A DNA stretch of 64,000 bases from Pseudomonas orientalis. Its GTDB lineage: Bacteria > Pseudomonadota > Gammaproteobacteria > Pseudomonadales > Pseudomonadaceae. This document shows, in pieces, positions 61,051 to 64,000 of this stretch. Position 1 is the stretch's first letter. Every line of letters begins with the position of its first letter. The notes under the pieces were generated by a model, which did not search any database, had not been told where the DNA came from, and saw only the letters and a program-made list of their open reading frames with translations. Location: positions 122,501 through 186,500 of the forward strand of contig NZ_CP018049.1 of the NCBI RefSeq assembly GCF_002934065.1, given 5' to 3'. Position numbers and translations under genes: made by a program.

Positions 61051-63048
61051 ATGACCGTCCTCAGCCGTTGCTTGTTGGTCCTGGGTCTAATGCTGGCCGC
61101 CGCGTGCGCCCAGCAACCCGCGCCCTATACCCCACCCGCGCAGCGGCCAACCGCGCTCAACGAAGCGCCGTGGCCGAAAAACCATTTCCTGGGCATTGCC
61201 TACCATGACGTCAATGATCGCGACCCGGATCAGGCGGTGGTGGCGGTGCGTACCGAACGCTTGATCGAGCAACTGGCCTGGCTGCGCGAGAACGGCTACC
61301 AGGCCGTCAGCGTCGACCAGATCCTGGCCGCGCGCAACGGTGGCCCGGCGCTGCCGCCCAAAGCCATCATGCTCAGCTTCGACGACGGTTATGCAAGCTT
61401 TTACACCCGCGTGATGCCGATTCTGCGCGCCTACCAATGGCCAGCGTTGCTGGCGCCAGTGGGCTACTGGATCGACACGCCGCTGAACAAACCGGTGGAC
61501 TTCGCCGGCTCACCGCGCCCGCGTGGAGAATTCCTCACCTGGCAGCAGATCCGTGAAGTGTCCCAGTCGGGCCTGGTGGAAATCGCCGCGCACACCGACG
61601 CCAGCCACACCGGGATTCTGGCCAACCCCCAGGGCAACCTCGAGCCGGCGGCGACCTCGCTGCGCTACGACCCGGCGACCAAACGCTATGAAACCGACGC
61701 GCAATTCCAGGCGCGGATGCGTGCGGACGTCGCGGCCATCACGCAAAAAATCCGCACAGTCACCGGCAAGGCGCCACGGGTATGGGTGTGGCCATACGGC
61801 GCGGCCAAAGGCACCTCCCTGGCCGTCGTCAGCGAGCAGGGCTACCAGATGGCCCTGACCCTGGAAGACGGCCTCGACAGCGCCAGTGATCTGATGAACA
61901 GCCCGCGTTTCCTGGTGGCGTCCGACCCGGACGGCGAGCATTTCGCCAACAGCATCGTCGCCGCACAGACCCCGGCACCGATGCGCGTATTGCATGTGGA
62001 CCTCGACAATGTCTACGACCCGGACCCGGCCCAGCAGGCGCGCAACCTCGACGTACTGGTGCAGCGCGTGGTGGACATGGGCGCCGGCACCGTTTTCCTG
62101 CAAGCCTTCGCCGACCCCAAGGGTGACGGCCTGGTGCACTCGCTCTATTTCCCCAACCGTCACTTGCCGGTGCGCGCCGACCTGTTCAACCGCGTCGCCT
62201 GGCAGTTGCACACCCGTGCCCACGCCGCCGTGTATGCCTGGATGCCCGTGCTCAGTTTCGCCCTCGACCCCAAGCTGCCACGCGTGACCCGTTGGGACCC
62301 GCAAACAGCCAGGCTGGGGCCTGACCCTGACCAGTACAAACGCCTGTCGCCGTTCGACCCGCAGGTGCGCAAAATCATCGGCGAGATCTACGAAGACCTG
62401 GCCCGCAACAGCGCCATCGACGGTGTGCTGTACCACGACGACGCCGTCCTCTCGGACTTCGAAGACGCCAGCCCCGCCGCGCTCAAGGCGTACGCGGCCA
62501 ATGGTCTGCCGGACACTATCGCCGCCTTGCGCGCCGATCCCGCCACGCTGCAACGCTGGACCCGCTTCAAGAGCCGCTACCTGATCGACTTCACCCAGGA
62601 GCTGACCACCAAGGTCCGCGCCATTGCCGGGCCGCAGGTGCAGACCGCGCGCAATATCTTCGCCGAACCGATGCTCAACCCGGACAGCGAGGCCTGGTTC
62701 GCGCAGAACCTCGATGACTTCCTGCAGGCCTATGACTGGACCGCGCCGATGGCCATGCCGTTGATGGAAGGCCAGGAAGTGAAGACCTCCAATGCCTGGC
62801 TGGAAAAACTGGTGGCGACAGTCAAGGCCCGCCCGGGCGCCATGGAAAAAACCGTTTTCGAGCTGCAAGCCAAAGATTGGCGCACCAAAGCCGCACCGGA
62901 TATCAGCGCTGAGCAACTGGCGCAATGGATGGGCGTGCTCAAACGCCAGGGGGTCAAGAGCTTTGGCTATTACCCGGACAACTTCCTGGAAAATTCCCCG
63001 GACCTGAAGACTGTACGTCCGGCCCTTTCCAACCAGTGGAACCCTTGA
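61051..63048 (+). CDS. pgaB: PgaB, PNAG N-deacetylase lipoprotein
   Basis: 665 aa. Lipoprotein signal ([10 protein letters not shown], acylated Cys20). Residues about 40-300 form the polysaccharide deacetylase (CE4) domain: metal/catalytic Asp in [11 protein letters not shown] and His in [12 protein letters not shown]. The C-terminal half (from about 310: [15 protein letters not shown]) is the GH-like hydrolase/PNAG-binding domain, with [14 protein letters not shown] carrying the acidic residues. It partly deacetylates PNAG in the periplasm before export. Its stop is two bases before the pgaC ATG. Confidence 0.95.
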   Translation: MTVLSRCLLVLGLMLAAACAQQPAPYTPPAQRPTALNEAPWPKNHFLGIAYHDVNDRDPDQAVVAVRTERLIEQLAWLRENGYQAVSVDQILAARNGGPALPPKAIMLSFDDGYASFYTRVMPILRAYQWPALLAPVGYWIDTPLNKPVDFAGSPRPRGEFLTWQQIREVSQSGLVEIAAHTDASHTGILANPQGNLEPAATSLRYDPATKRYETDAQFQARMRADVAAITQKIRTVTGKAPRVWVWPYGAAKGTSLAVVSEQGYQMALTLEDGLDSASDLMNSPRFLVASDPDGEHFANSIVAAQTPAPMRVLHVDLDNVYDPDPAQQARNLDVLVQRVVDMGAGTVFLQAFADPKGDGLVHSLYFPNRHLPVRADLFNRVAWQLHTRAHAAVYAWMPVLSFALDPKLPRVTRWDPQTARLGPDPDQYKRLSPFDPQVRKIIGEIYEDLARNSAIDGVLYHDDAVLSDFEDASPAALKAYAANGLPDTIAALRADPATLQRWTRFKSRYLIDFTQELTTKVRAIAGPQVQTARNIFAEPMLNPDSEAWFAQNLDDFLQAYDWTAPMAMPLMEGQEVKTSNAWLEKLVATVKARPGAMEKTVFELQAKDWRTKAAPDISAEQLAQWMGVLKRQGVKSFGYYPDNFLENSPDLKTVRPALSNQWNP

Positions 63049-63050
63049 TC

Positions 63051-64000
63051 ATGTTCGACAGAATCCTGGCTATATTCGTGCTGGCACTGGTATTGGGCGT
63101 GCCCCTGGGCCTGATCTTCCTGGTCACCGGGCAGTTCCTGATGGACTTCGTGTTTTTCTACCCGCTGTTCATGTCCGCGCTGTGGATCGCCGGCGGCCTG
63201 TACTTCTGGCTGCACTGGGAACGCCACTGGCCGTGGGAGGAAGACACGCCGGCGCCGACCCTGGCCGGCAACCCGCTGATCTCGATCATCGTCCCTTGCT
63301 ACAACGAGGGCGATAACGTCGCCGACACCATGGCGGCCGCCCTGGCCCAGGTGTACACGAACATCGAAGTGATCGCGGTCAACGACGGCTCCAGCGACAA
63401 CACCGCCGCAGTACTCGATGCGCTGGCGCTGCAACACCCGCGCCTGCGCGTGCTGCACCTGGCGCAGAACCAGGGCAAGGCCGTGGCCCTACGCATGGGC
63501 GCGGTGGCGGCGCGCAGCGAGTACCTGGTGTGCATCGATGGCGATGCGTTGCTCGACAAAAACGCGGCGGCCTATATGGTCGCGCCGATGCTCGACAACC
63601 CGCGCCTCGGCGCCGTCACCGGCAACCCGCGTGTGCGCACAAGGTCGACCCTGATCGGGCGGGTACAAGTGGGCGAGTTCTCTTCGATCATCGGCCTGAT
63701 CAAGCGCACCCAGCGCGTATTCGGGCGGATCTTCACGGTGTCGGGTGTGGTGGTGGCGTTCCGTAAGAAGGCGCTGGACCGCATCGATTACTGGAGCACC
63801 GACATGATCACCGAGGACATCGATGTCAGCTGGAAGCTGCAACTCGATCACTGGGCGATCTTCTACGAACCGCGTGCGCTGTGCTGGATTCTCATGCCCG
63901 AAACCGTTGGCGGGCTTTGGAAGCAGCGCCTGCGCTGGGCCCAGGGCGGCGCTGAAGTGCTGTTCAAGAATATCCGTGGCATCTGGCAATGGCGCCATCG
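63051..64000 (+). CDS. pgaC: PgaC, PNAG synthase (partial, runs off window)
   Basis: The first 316 codons of a GT2 membrane glycosyltransferase are present. Two membrane helices (about 4-27 and 33-55), then the catalytic domain: [16 protein letters not shown], nucleotide-binding VNDGSSD, the DxD-type [10 protein letters not shown], acceptor-site TED ([13 protein letters not shown]) and QRLRW of the QxxRW motif. It polymerises N-acetylglucosamine from UDP-GlcNAc, with PgaD, which should follow beyond the window. The start ATG at 63051 comes two bases after the pgaB stop. Confidence 0.95.
   Translation, partial: MFDRILAIFVLALVLGVPLGLIFLVTGQFLMDFVFFYPLFMSALWIAGGLYFWLHWERHWPWEEDTPAPTLAGNPLISIIVPCYNEGDNVADTMAAALAQVYTNIEVIAVNDGSSDNTAAVLDALALQHPRLRVLHLAQNQGKAVALRMGAVAARSEYLVCIDGDALLDKNAAAYMVAPMLDNPRLGAVTGNPRVRTRSTLIGRVQVGEFSSIIGLIKRTQRVFGRIFTVSGVVVAFRKKALDRIDYWSTDMITEDIDVSWKLQLDHWAIFYEPRALCWILMPETVGGLWKQRLRWAQGGAEVLFKNIRGIWQWRH

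Overview
The window is GC-rich chromosomal DNA from a Pseudomonas of the P. fluorescens group. This is inferred from the rRNA, from the gene order lapG-lapD-(small ORF)-lapA-lapE-lapB-lapC, which is the order I recall for P. fluorescens Pf0-1, from the many 'GTGGGAGGGGGCTTGCCCCCGA'-type REP pairs, and from the protein families present. No phage, IS element, CRISPR array or tRNA was seen.

Layout. 1-2250: 3' part of a 23S rRNA gene and two identical tandem 5S rRNA genes, each with its own terminator. 2481-4361: a PctA-like chemoreceptor with a FliA-type promoter. 4413-9489 (minus): a translationally coupled three-gene operon matching pvfABC/mgoBCA (haem-oxygenase-like diiron protein, AurF-like N-oxygenase, A-T-reductase NRPS), known in relatives to make a small virulence-regulating signal; the usual fourth gene pvfD/mgoD is not adjacent. 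9865-10572: a GntR/FCD regulator. 10824-36047: the complete Lap biofilm-adhesion system: periplasmic protease LapG, inside-out c-di-GMP receptor LapD, giant repeat adhesin LapA (about 5,568 aa, 16.7 kb), and its type I secretion system LapE-LapB-LapC. 36247-38094: a TauD/TfdA-type dioxygenase and a LysR regulator. 38314-42362: an EmrB/EmrA/NodT-type tripartite exporter. 42485-43532: a scar with a PP2C phosphatase remnant, a 33-codon nucleotidyltransferase remnant and an intact HTH regulator behind a 30-bp perfect palindrome. 43603-46466 (minus): a DUF3142 protein and a periplasmic helical-repeat protein. 46658-48238: a GT39-like membrane glycosyltransferase. 48432-49904: a Fic protein. 50140-55193: a MarR-regulated FUSC/DUF1656/HlyD/NodT (AaeXAB-like) exporter. 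55275-57657: a two-TM hypothetical protein and a YdgA/DUF945 protein. 57658-58400: a tandem array that repeatedly copied the DUF945 gene tail plus a REP pair. 58558-64000: pgaA, pgaB and the first part of pgaC (poly-N-acetylglucosamine export, deacetylation and synthesis).

Together the window is rich in surface-life functions: LapA adhesion controlled by LapD/LapG, PNAG matrix production, a chemoreceptor, and a diffusible-signal operon. Much of the intergenic space is REP sequence. The lapA repeat region keeps exact 300-bp and 630-bp periods and shows mosaic identity between non-adjacent units, a sign of continuing recombination. The least-explained loci are the phosphatase/nucleotidyltransferase deletion scar, the gene-tail/REP array before pga, and the N-terminal 165 residues of the pvfC product.
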